Shown in pieces: positions 16,559 through 24,100 of a stretch of 48,709 bases of DNA (positions are counted from its first letter, which is position 1; each line of letters opens with the position of its first letter). Source of the DNA: SAR202 cluster bacterium bin16. Lineage in GTDB: Bacteria; Chloroflexota; Dehalococcoidia; Lucifugimonadales; Australimonadaceae. The notes under the pieces are model-generated. The model searched no databases. It was given only the letters and a program-made list of their open reading frames with translations, and had not been told where the DNA came from. The stretch covers positions 1 through 48,709 of the forward strand of contig MPMJ01000021.1 in the NCBI GenBank assembly GCA_002238425.1, given 5' to 3'. The translations under genes were made by a program, and so were the position numbers.

Positions 16559-16805
16559 TGTCATTCCGAGCGAAGTGCAGCGTAGCCGAGGAATCTCTCG
16601 GGGAGACGTCCCTGTACCAACCAACGTCTCCCGAGAGATGTTTCGACTGCGCCTTCGGCTCCGCTCAACATGACAGACGCCCCGTTACTTGTCATTCCGA
16701 GCGGAGTGCAGCGGAGCCGAGGAATCTCTCGGGGAGACGCCCCTGTGCCAACCGACGTCTCCTGAGAGATGTTTCGACTGCGCCTTCGGCTCCGCCCAAC
16801 ATGAC
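16559..16805. repeat. Two tandem REP-like elements (family I)
   Basis: Units 16559-16675 and 16691-16805 are about 90 percent alike. Each starts GTCATTCCGAGCG, contains GAGGAATCTCTCGGGGAGAC, and returns in inverted order (GTCTCCCGAGAGATGTTTCG ... AACATGACA), so each can fold into a long hairpin. They lie between divergent genes. Confidence 0.8.
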
Positions 16806-16847
16806 AGACGCCCTCCGCCCCGTTGCGCCTGTGGTAGCATCCGCGCC

Positions 16848-17615
16848 ATGGCGGACGACGCACAACTGCAGGCGTTGCGCGAGCAGGTGGCGCTGGCCAA
16901 CCGGCTGCTGCACCACTACGGCCTCGGCGCGTACCAGGGACACGTGAGCGCGCGCGTGCCGGACTCGGACCTCGTGCTCATCCGCGCGACGCCCAGCGTC
17001 AGCCTCGAGCGCGTCCAGGCGGCCGACCTCATGCTCATCGACCTCGACGGCAACGTCGTGCAGGCGAGCGAGGCGTACCCGGGGCGCGTCGGCTCGTGGG
17101 CGCTGCACACGGAGATCTACAAGGCGCGGCCCGAGGTGAACGCCGTCACGCACACGCATCAGAAGTGGTGCACCGTGTTCGGCCTCGCGGGGCGCGACGT
17201 GCTGCCCGTCATCCACCCCCCGACGGCGTCCGTCGCGGCGGAGCGGTGGCCGGTCTACAGCGGCACGCCGGACGCCATCAACTCGCCGGAGAAGGGCGCG
17301 GCTGTCGCCTCGTGGCTCGGCGGGAATGTCGCCTGCCACCTGCGCGGGCACGGCATGGTGTTCGTCGGCACGACGGTCTCGAAGTCGATGCTCGCTGCCG
17401 CCGACGCCGAGGAGCAGGCCGAGCTGACGTGGCGCGCGATGCTCGTCGGCACGCCGGAGTGGATCGAGGAGCAGTACCTCGCCGACGACGCAGCGAAGCG
17501 CTGGGAGCCGCCCAAGCCCGACGTTCGCGACGGCGTCGCCCGCGGCGAGTGGGGCAACCAGGAGTGGCTGGACGTCCACCGCGACGCGGCCTACGTCCGC
17601 CACACGGGCCTGTGA
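16848..17615 (+). CDS. Class II aldolase/adducin family protein
   Basis: A 255-residue protein from ATG 16848 (MADDAQLQALREQVALANRLL). The fold's signature segments are present: GLGAYQGHVSARVPDSD, then a substrate-phosphate-type loop, then THTHQKWCTVFGLAG with the metal-binding His pair, and LRGHGMVFVGTTVSKS with the third His. Members bind a divalent metal and catalyse retro-aldol, epimerase or decarboxylation steps on sugar phosphates or hydroxy-acids. The next gene is a close relative in tandem, suggesting duplication or a two-subunit enzyme. The substrate cannot be told. Confidence 0.85.
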   Translation: MADDAQLQALREQVALANRLLHHYGLGAYQGHVSARVPDSDLVLIRATPSVSLERVQAADLMLIDLDGNVVQASEAYPGRVGSWALHTEIYKARPEVNAVTHTHQKWCTVFGLAGRDVLPVIHPPTASVAAERWPVYSGTPDAINSPEKGAAVASWLGGNVACHLRGHGMVFVGTTVSKSMLAAADAEEQAELTWRAMLVGTPEWIEEQYLADDAAKRWEPPKPDVRDGVARGEWGNQEWLDVHRDAAYVRHTGL

Positions 17616-17695
17616 TCCCCTCTCCTGAGGGAGAGGGTTAGGGTGAGGGTCCTCGGTGGGTGGAATGGGCGGCCCATAGGAGGAGGAACGAAACC

Positions 17696-18513
17696 ATGAC
17701 CAACGACGCACTCGCAGCCCTGCGCGAGACGGTGGCCGTCTCCCACCGGCTCCTCTACCTCACCGGCCTCGGCACGACCCGCGGCCACACCAGCGCGCGC
17801 ATCCCCGGCACCGACGCCTTCTTCATCAAGCCGTGGCCCCACATCCAGATGCACCGCGTCCGCGCCGAGGACCTCATCGTCATGGACTTCGACGGCAACA
17901 TCGAGGGCGCGGGCGACCGCAAGATCACGAAGGTCAGCGAGTGGCCCATCCACGCCGAGATCTACCGCACGCACCCGGACGTCGGCTCCATCATCCACAC
18001 GCACCAGAAGTGGGCGACGATGATGGGCCTCGCGGGCGCGACCATCCTCCCGCTCCTCGACCCCGAGCTCGCGACCGCCGTCGCCCACGAGCCCGTCATG
18101 TACGACGAGGACAAGGCGCTGATACGCAGCGTGGAGCAGGGCAGGGCGGTCTCCGCCCGGATGCAGGGCGCGACTGCCTGCCACCTCCAGAACCACGGCA
18201 TGGTCTTCACCGGCCCCAACGTCGAGACCGCCACGATAGACGCCATCGCGACCGAGCACCTGGCCGAGATGACGTGGCACGCCAAGCTCATCGGCGCTCC
18301 GGAGGCGATGTCGTCGCTCGTCCTCGAGCCACCGCTCGCCCCCCGCTCCCGCCGCGAAGTCTCCGCGGCGCGCCGGCGGCGGGGGCGCCGCGCGTCCCGC
18401 CCCGCCCGCCCCCCCGCCGCTCCCGCGGCGAAGTCTCCGAAGCGTGGGAGCACTACTGGAAGTGGGTCGACGCCAACCCGGAATCGCTCAGGCCGAGGTC
18501 GGCGGATATTTAG
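17696..18513 (+). CDS. Second class II aldolase, frame broken by a 74-nt duplication near the 3' end
   Basis: ATG 17696 follows AGGAGGAGG. The protein parallels its upstream neighbour: GLGTTRGHTSARIPGTD, IIHTHQKWATMMGLAG with the metal His pair, and LQNHGMVFTGPNVETA. Near residue 220 a 22-bp segment (18344-18365) recurs at 18418-18439, offset 74 nt, with a C/G-only filler between. Deleting 74 nt restores EVSEAWEHYWKWVDANPES and the stop TAG at 18511, giving 247 residues, the family's usual length. As written, translation runs on into repeats and stops at 18733. Catalytic residues lie before the lesion. Confidence 0.8.
18344..18439 (+). repeat. 74-nt imperfect tandem duplication inside the second aldolase
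   Basis: CGCTCCCGCCGCGAAGTCTC (18344) and CGCTCCCGCGGCGAAGTCTC (18418) bracket a stretch composed almost only of C and G. Confidence 0.75.
18466..18509 (+). repeat. 44-bp direct repeat of aldolase 3' end (left copy; right copy 19476-19519)
   Basis: The segment starting GTCGACGCCAACCCGGAATC and ending GGTCGGCGGATAT is identical at 19476-19519. The two copies are 1,010 bp apart and bracket the RAYT gene and its REPs. The left copy is the real end of the aldolase; the right copy is a non-coding leftover. Confidence 0.85.
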
Positions 18514-18520
18514 GGGTTCC

Positions 18521-18780
18521 CTGCCCGGTGTAGGGCATCCCTTGTGGGTGCCCTTCGGGGGACGCTTGTCTACGCCATCGTTGGCCATGGGCGTAACGCC
18601 AGGGTACCCACAAGGGGCACCCCTACATCAGACCGCCGAACCGCCCAGGAGGTTCCTGCCCGGTGTAGGGGCATCCTTTATGGGTGCCCTTCGGGGGACG
18701 CTTGCTTACCCCCGAACGTCGGCCATGGTGTAACGCCAGGGTACCCACAAGGGGCACCCCTACACCAAACCGCCCTGCTC
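18521..18780. repeat. Two inverted REP pairs (family III, BIME-like) downstream of the RAYT gene
   Basis: Each of two units (about 18525-18645 and 18655-18775) begins CCCGGTGTAGGG and TGGGTGCCCTTCGGGGGACG. Each ends with the inverse arm GTACCCACAAGGGGCACCCC and TACA. The last arm overlaps the RAYT stop codon. Single arms occur at 19401-19437, 38562-38593, 46271-46303 and 47641-47672. Confidence 0.85.
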
Positions 18781-19308
18781 CCACCGCAACGGGTTATCGC
18801 GGATATAGGCCCGAAGCTCGTTCAACTCGCATTCGTCGCGAACGACCCGCTCATAGAAATTGCGCTGCCACAGCCGTCCGTGGAATAGCGGCCACCCTGC
18901 ATCATGGACACCGCGTATGTACGCCGCGGTGGTCAGCGACTTGTACGCCCCAACCACATCACCCAAGGCACGTGCCGTTGGCGCGGCACCGGCGCGGCCT
19001 GACACACGGGCGTCCCCTATGGGCGCCCCTGCACCATCGCCTCGGATCACGACGATGCCGTGCACATGGTCGAGCATCACCACGAACGCATCCATCTCGA
19101 CGAACGGGAAACGCTGGGGCATGGCCTGCCATACCTCGCGCGCCATCTCACCCGCGCCGCTCAGACGCACCTCGCCATCCACCACTTCGCCGAACAGCGC
19201 CAACCGGCCCCGTACCGCGATGGTCACGAAATACGCGCCTACCTGCGTGTAGTCGTACCCCTTCAGGCGGATCGAACGCCGCCCGTATACCTTGGCCTCA
19301 TGCTCCAT
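18760..19308 (-). CDS. REP-associated tyrosine transposase (RAYT, Y1_Tnp)
   Basis: A 182-residue protein from ATG 19308. GYDYTQVGAYFVTI is the usual first strand. The metal-binding HUH motif is HVHGIVV at residues 81-87. The nucleophile Tyr is in NFYERVV at about 152, followed by LRAYIRDNPLRW, the RAYT C-terminal signature. These enzymes cut and paste single-stranded DNA at REP sequences. Residues about 93-103 (GAPIGDARVSG) are encoded by a sequence resembling the family-III REP itself. The stop codon TAG is the TAG of a REP arm (GGTGTAGGGG). Both flanks carry REPs. The motifs are complete, so it may be active. Confidence 0.88.
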   Translation of the reverse strand: MEHEAKVYGRRSIRLKGYDYTQVGAYFVTIAVRGRLALFGEVVDGEVRLSGAGEMAREVWQAMPQRFPFVEMDAFVVMLDHVHGIVVIRGDGAGAPIGDARVSGRAGAAPTARALGDVVGAYKSLTTAAYIRGVHDAGWPLFHGRLWQRNFYERVVRDECELNELRAYIRDNPLRWEQGGLV

Positions 19309-19400
19309 GCACCGTGCTCTCCAGCGGCAGCCCGCAGGAAACAGCCTATGCACGAGAAGGGCGTTGGCGAAAGGAGGACGTGTCAGTGGTGATTCCCTGT

Positions 19401-19437
19401 CTGGTGTAGGGGCATCCCTTGTGGGTGCCCTTCGGGG
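19401..19437. repeat. Single REP arm (family III) upstream of the RAYT gene
   Basis: CTGGTGTAGGGGCATCCCTT then GTGGGTGCCCTTCGGGG, in the same orientation as the first arm of the downstream pairs. It lies between the RAYT start and the duplicated aldolase tail. Confidence 0.8.
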
Positions 19438-19576
19438 AAACGCCTCGTTTGCCCCGGCGTTCGTCATGGTGTTGCGTCGACGCCAACCCGGAATCGCTCA
19501 GGCCGAGGTCGGCGGATATCTAGGAAGGGGTCCCGCTGAATAGGTTGTGGTCGAATTGGGCGTGAGAGATTGGGTT

Positions 19577-21142
19577 CTAGTAGTCTCCATTGTCGGGGAT
19601 GAACATCTCAACCTCATCAATTGGAACTACGGGGTTAAGGCCAGAGAGTTTTTCCGCGTCTATGACTGTACCGGAATCCATCTCCTTACGTAGAACTGAC
19701 CAAGATATCCATTGGCTGTTCCAGAGGTGCTCGTCATTCTGGTTGACTAGCCGGCACAGGCGTTCTTCGAATTCAATGTCAGAGCCAAACTCTAAACTGA
19801 TTCGCTGAAGCCAGACCTCCATATGTCCACTATTGGGGAGTTGCCTGAACTTTCTCCTAATCTTGTCCACTACTTCCTTCTTATCATGAGCAGTTTCCAA
19901 GAAGCTAAGCAGTTTGCTTAGAATTACGACCGCAATAGGATATGTCCTAGGGTTGCGATAGGCGATATCCGTGACTATGCTTATCAAGGGCATCGGGAGC
20001 CGGTAATTCGAGATTCGTCTTATCCGTCTGTAGAAGCCATGCATGGCAGTCTCTACACTACCGCTATTGGGGAATAGAGTACTATGGTCGTGGATGGTCA
20101 AGAGATGTTTCTGCAAGTTGTGATCCCGTTGTTTGCGGAAAGTCCAGTTTAGCTTGTCCTCCTTGATAGACGAGCTTATTACGTCGTTGCTGATTGCGGT
20201 CTTCGTAGGGTTCAGTTTCAAACCCAAGTCAATCATGACTTCAGAGAGGCACTTCAATATAGCCTCTCCATCCTGCGGGTTGTTCACAAAAATGCGATAA
20301 TCATCCCTGTATCGCAAAATATGGTAGTCGCGAATCTTGACAGAAGCGATCTTCTCTGCTAACTCTACGTCGGCATATCCAAGCACCATCTCTGCGATAA
20401 GGTCCATTACCGTTGAACCTTGGGGAATACCATTACTTTGGCCTTGACGCATGTCTTGGATATGAGAGTCGATAACGTTCCCAATTAAATCGTTACCCTT
20501 GCGATTGCTCTTGGCCGTAGCCTTGGTATGGAGTGCCCAGGATATCGCGTGCGTGTACATTGCGGCATAACATTCTGTTATGTCAGGCCGTATTATAAAC
20601 TCATAATCTAGAAAGAGTTCAATTGATTTTTGTTCAACGGCTTCCCACCACTTTCTGATTTGCTCAGCAGGGTCCTTCTGAACTGTTAAGGATTCAACTG
20701 GCATGCTCAGACACTCGATGTCCTGAGCAGAAGCGAATGTGTTGAACCTGTTGCGAATCGTTGCCCATGAATCGTTCTGCGTTATTTCATTAACCAGTGA
20801 GACATACAATGCGGGGTGAATGATTTCCAATGGCCGCCAAGCGTACTTGCCGTCTTTGTTGTTGAGAACAACGTGATTCACCCCTTCGAAAGTCCATGGC
20901 GAATTCTTGAAGTCGCCTAGATTCTTCCCTTCCAAGCGGTTGTTCACAGCTTCGAGGACTCCACTGAATGTGAAGTACGGTGGCAATAAGATGCTACAGT
21001 AGTGTTGTTGTTTGAGGAGGAAGGCTTTGGCCTCGTCCGGCGCCATGTCAATGATGGAGCGGCTTCTGTGGTGAGACACTGCCAACATGTTGCTATTCGC
21101 CGCAGAATCACCTGTCTCAGTAGTCTGTTCTGTTGAAACCAA
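19577..21142 (-). CDS. Defence-type (Abi/UG-like) reverse transcriptase
   Basis: A 521-residue protein. TTG 21142 is preferred because AGGAG lies five bases upstream and it follows the BrnA-like stop. Polymerase motifs are present: A, PDITECY with Asp at about 187; B, GIPQGS at 238-243; C, YRDD at 278-281; and GLKLNPTKTAIS after it. The YRDD core, the YTHAISWAL helix and the ~200-residue helical C-terminus without maturase, X or endonuclease motifs resemble phage-defence reverse transcriptases (Abi and unknown-group clades), not group II intron or retron enzymes. GC is clearly lower than that of its neighbours. I cannot assign the exact class by eye. No obvious non-coding template RNA is adjacent. 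Confidence 0.8.
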   Translation of the reverse strand: MVSTEQTTETGDSAANSNMLAVSHHRSRSIIDMAPDEAKAFLLKQQHYCSILLPPYFTFSGVLEAVNNRLEGKNLGDFKNSPWTFEGVNHVVLNNKDGKYAWRPLEIIHPALYVSLVNEITQNDSWATIRNRFNTFASAQDIECLSMPVESLTVQKDPAEQIRKWWEAVEQKSIELFLDYEFIIRPDITECYAAMYTHAISWALHTKATAKSNRKGNDLIGNVIDSHIQDMRQGQSNGIPQGSTVMDLIAEMVLGYADVELAEKIASVKIRDYHILRYRDDYRIFVNNPQDGEAILKCLSEVMIDLGLKLNPTKTAISNDVISSSIKEDKLNWTFRKQRDHNLQKHLLTIHDHSTLFPNSGSVETAMHGFYRRIRRISNYRLPMPLISIVTDIAYRNPRTYPIAVVILSKLLSFLETAHDKKEVVDKIRRKFRQLPNSGHMEVWLQRISLEFGSDIEFEERLCRLVNQNDEHLWNSQWISWSVLRKEMDSGTVIDAEKLSGLNPVVPIDEVEMFIPDNGDY

Positions 21143-21161
21143 TGCGACTCCTATCTCTCCC

Positions 21162-21476
21162 CTACTTCCCCAGCACGGCTTCGCGTAGTGCCGCGTTCGC
21201 ACGAGTCTGCCAGCCGGGGCCGTCTGCGCGGAGCCGTGCAACGACGTCGGCATCGAGGCGGATCATCACACGCGTCTTGGAGTGCTCCTTGCGCGCATAG
21301 GGAGGGAGGGTGAGCTTGCCAGCGAGGTATGCCTCGACGATGTGCGGGGAGGCTTCTGCCACGGGAACCAATGGGCCGGTTGCTTCCCATGTGTCGGGGT
21401 CGTCGGCGATGGCGGCTTCGATGGCAGCCGCTTCTTCCGGCGTCGGGCTGATATGGCCTGGTTTGAGTGGCGGCAT
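21162..21476 (-). CDS. brnA: BrnA-like antitoxin, no BrnT partner
   Basis: A 104-residue protein from ATG 21476 (MPPLKPGHISPTPEEAAAIE). The C-terminal half reads SKTRVMIRLDADVVARLRAD then GPGWQTRANAALREAVLGK, the ribbon-helix-helix signature of BrnA antitoxins. BrnT, which normally lies just upstream, is absent. The gene ends 20 bp before the reverse transcriptase start on the same strand, so the two probably form one transcript. A possible -10 (TAGAAT) lies upstream near 21510. Confidence 0.75.
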   Translation of the reverse strand: MPPLKPGHISPTPEEAAAIEAAIADDPDTWEATGPLVPVAEASPHIVEAYLAGKLTLPPYARKEHSKTRVMIRLDADVVARLRADGPGWQTRANAALREAVLGK

Positions 21477-21883
21477 GGCTGTGTTCCTGGCACGCAGTAT
21501 CCTCGATTCTACCACATACTGCGCCCGCGCTCTCACGCCGCACAGCATCCGGTGTATCTCTAGCAGTGCAAGATTTGTGACACGCGCCCCTTACCCCAAC
21601 GCCGTGCCACCGCGTACGCTGGTCAGGACGCCCTGCTCATGTCAGGCGGGAGGTGGATGGACCGGGAAAACCGAATAGCCCGTTGCCCGGCCGCTGGCAG
21701 AGATACTCGCGTTGGCGTAGGAGTGAAATGGCCAGAAATGGCGCAGAATGGCTCACTTTGAGAAAGCCTCGGGCCCCCCTGCACTCGTGGGGAATGGCCC
21801 AGCAGGAGTGGTCAGGCAGGGGCGTGAGTGCGCCACCCCCTCCTCATCCTGGCCATCCTGTGCATCCCTGTGGGTTTCGGGGG
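21477..21883. other. Intergenic region without a gene, with one dispersed-repeat copy
   Basis: No frame between the BrnA-like start and the UbiD stop looks coding. Reverse-orientation copy 5 of the GCGTACGCGG repeat occupies 21576-21624 (ending TGTGACACGCGCCCC on the plus strand). I see nothing else in it. Confidence 0.5.
21576..21624 (-). repeat. Dispersed GCGTACGCGG repeat family, copy 5 (reverse)
   Basis: On the minus strand it reads GACCAGCGTACGCGGTGGCA, then GTAAGGGGCGCGTGTCACAA. It shares the GACCAGCGTACGCGG head and GGGGCGNGTGTCACA tail with copy 4. It lies upstream of the BrnA-like gene. Confidence 0.7.
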
Positions 21884-23340
21884 CTACCCCCCGTTCCTCC
21901 CCGCCCGGCGAACGTCCTTGCGGACCTTGCCGTCGGCGGTGAAGAGGTCGGGCCAGCGGGAGCGGAGTTCGGCGGCGTGCTCCTGGGTGGCGCGCGCCAC
22001 GGGCGGGAACGTCGCGAGGCGCTCGAAGGGGCGGCAGGCGTCGATGATCATGCGGTTGTTGTAGTAGCGCGGCCCCTCGTCGCCGGCGTAGGCCATGGGG
22101 TCCAGGGAGGTGCTCCACATCCGCTTCACGATGTCGATGTCGTCCGTCACTTCGGTGCGCGTGCAGAGCGCCCACAGCACCTCGTTCGTGTCGGTGGGGT
22201 CGATGTCGTCGTCGACCACGATGACGAAGCGGTTGGCGTACGCGCCCGCGTGCACGGCGGTCGTCGCGTGCCCCACCTGCTTCGCGTGGCCGGGGTACAT
22301 CTGCTTGATGGAGATGACGTTCAGGAAGCGCCCGCCACCAGCCTCGTGCGACCACGCCCCGACGACGCCAGGCACACCCGCGCGCTCCAGTTCGTTCCAG
22401 AGCATCGCCGCGCGCAGGGGGCTGCGGAAGTACGTGTTGTCGTTCGGCGGCTTGCCCGGCAGACAGCCCATCACGATGGGGTCGTTCCGCCAGTTGATGG
22501 ACTTCACGTTGATGATGGGCATGTCGCGCTCGCCGCTCGCGTAGTAGCCCGTCCACTCGCCGAACGGCCCCTCCTGGTGGAACTGGTCCGGCGGTATCTC
22601 GCCCTCGATGACGATCTCCGACGCCCCGGGGCGCCGACGTCAAGTGGTTCGTGGCGGAGGCCGCCCGCCATCGCGAACTCGTCCTCGCCGTAGTCGACCT
22701 CCAGCCCGCCGAGCAGCAACAGCAGCGGGTCCTGCCCGAACGACACCGCGACCGGGCACGCCTCGCCCTTCGCCCAGTACTTCTCGCGGATGAGGCGTCC
22801 GTGCTTGCCGGGCGAGATCATGATGCCGAGCGTCTTGCTGTCGTGCACCTGTACGCGGTACGTGCCCGCGTTCACCCAGCCGGTGTCCGGGTCGCGCATG
22901 ATGACGATGTTGCCGGTGCCGAGGAAGTTGCCGCCGTCCTCCGCGTGCCAGAACGGCGCCGGGAACTGCGTCACGTCCACGTCGGCGTCGACCTGCCGGT
23001 TGTCGAGCACCGGCCCGTCCTCGACCTGCCTCGGCGCGATGGGCGTGAACTCCTTGAGGCGGTCGCGCCACGTCTTGACGAACTCCTGCCGTGTGAGGTG
23101 CGTGGGGAGGTCGAGGCTCAGGCAGATGCGCGGCAGCGACGTGAGGACGTTCGAGAGGAGCCGGTAGCTCTCCGGGTGGCCCTTGATCTTCTCGAAGAGC
23201 AGGGCAGGGTTCTCCATGTCCCACTGGTAGAGGTCGGTGAGCCCGCCTATCTCGAGGTTCGGGTCGGCGCCCTCGATGCGGGTCAGCTCGCCCATCTCCT
23301 CGATGCGCCCGATCCACTCACGCAGGTCCTGCACTGGCAT
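21884..23340 (-). pseudogene. ubiD: UbiD-family decarboxylase with a one-base frameshift
   Basis: From ATG 23340 (MPVQDLREWIGRIEEMGELT) the frame shows UbiD features: FPAPFWHAEDGGNFLGTGNI, NAGTYRVQVHDSKTLGIMI and LIREKYWAKGEACPVAV, ending at HEPLDVGAP. After one missing G in the run near 22622-22632 the next frame continues SEIVIEGEIPPDQ, GPFGEWTGYYASGERDMPII and VIVVDDDIDPTDTNEVLWAL. With the base restored it would be 485 residues, a normal length. UbiD enzymes use prenylated FMN and Mn to decarboxylate (or carboxylate) unsaturated and aromatic acids; no ubiX is in the window. The frameshift lies in a CCCCGGGG context and could be a sequencing error. Confidence 0.8.
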
Positions 23341-23387
23341 ATCGCCCTCCTTGTCTCCGGCGATTGTACCCGAAGGGCGTTCTTCCC

Positions 23388-23415
23388 CGTCATTCCCGCG
23401 AAGGCGGGAATCCAG
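23388..23415. repeat. Palindromic REP (family II)
   Basis: GTCATTCCCGCGAAGGCGGG then AATCC. The CCCGCNNNNGCGGG hairpin recurs at 30756, 39999, 46226 and 47575, and is cut at 48573-48580. Confidence 0.8.
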
Positions 23416-23436
23416 AGCCCCCCACGCGGCGTGAGG

Positions 23437-23955
23437 TCAGGCGTCGTAGACGACCGGCGAGTACCGCACGAGGCCCCGCACGCCGTCCAGGGCTCCCGGC
23501 GTGAGCGCGAGGACCATCTGGGCGTCTTCGGACATGGCGAGAGGCACCTCGATGCCTAGCGGTCCTGCCTGCACAAACCCGAAGCGCGGGTAGTATTCCG
23601 GATGGCCGATGAGCACGACGATCCGATGACCCAGCCGCCGGCAGACCGAGAGGCCATGTTCGACCAGTTGGGACCCCACTCCCTGCCGCTGCATTTCGGG
23701 CAGCACTGCCAGCGGCCCCAACGTCAGGGCGGGGATGGACTCGTCCCCATCGTCGATGTGGGAGGTGGTGAACATGATGTGACCGATCACAGCCCCATCG
23801 CGCTCTGCCACCAGGGCCAATTCAGGGATGTACTCTGCGGACCCCCGCAGTGCCTCCGCCAATGCGGCTACATCCTCGTTCGGGAATGCGAGATTGATGA
23901 CCTCCCGGACTGCGGGGAAATCGGCAGGTGTTTCGGGCCGGATCACGATATCCAC
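23437..23955 (-). CDS. yhbS: GNAT N-acetyltransferase, YhbS-like
   Basis: A 172-residue protein starting MDIVIRPETPADFPAVREVI, a typical first strand and helix of GNAT. TLGPLAVLPEMQRQGVGSQL contains the acetyl-CoA pyrophosphate loop (Q-x-x-G-V/I-G). GHPEYYPRFGFVQAGPLGIE is the YhbS-type signature. It should acetylate a small molecule or protein amine in the cytoplasm. Start and length are normal. It stands alone between the UbiD and Rieske genes on the same strand. Confidence 0.85.
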   Translation of the reverse strand: MDIVIRPETPADFPAVREVINLAFPNEDVAALAEALRGSAEYIPELALVAERDGAVIGHIMFTTSHIDDGDESIPALTLGPLAVLPEMQRQGVGSQLVEHGLSVCRRLGHRIVVLIGHPEYYPRFGFVQAGPLGIEVPLAMSEDAQMVLALTPGALDGVRGLVRYSPVVYDA

Positions 23956-24100
23956 AGGCTGGTCTCCACGGGCATGAAACTACTCATCGGCACGGCTCGT
24001 CATTCTCCTGCATCCCCGGCGAAACGGGAACGCGCCGCCCTGGGATGGGCGGCGCGTTCCTTCGCGGTGACCTGTCGAGTGCGTCAGATCTTGCAGGCTC

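Noticed and set aside
14504-16585. Very long plus-strand open frame opposite the FAD monooxygenase
   Set aside because: It mirrors the codon structure of the high-GC minus-strand gene, is Arg/Val/Glu-rich without any motif, and the minus strand has full flavoprotein signatures.
18521-18780. CRISPR array
   Set aside because: The repeats are two inverted REP pairs with long unequal spacing, not short direct repeats with uniform spacers. No cas gene is in the window.
19577-21142. Group II intron maturase or retron reverse transcriptase
   Set aside because: No X or HNH domain, no intron RNA flanks, YRDD in place of YADD, and no msr/msd-like inverted repeat upstream.
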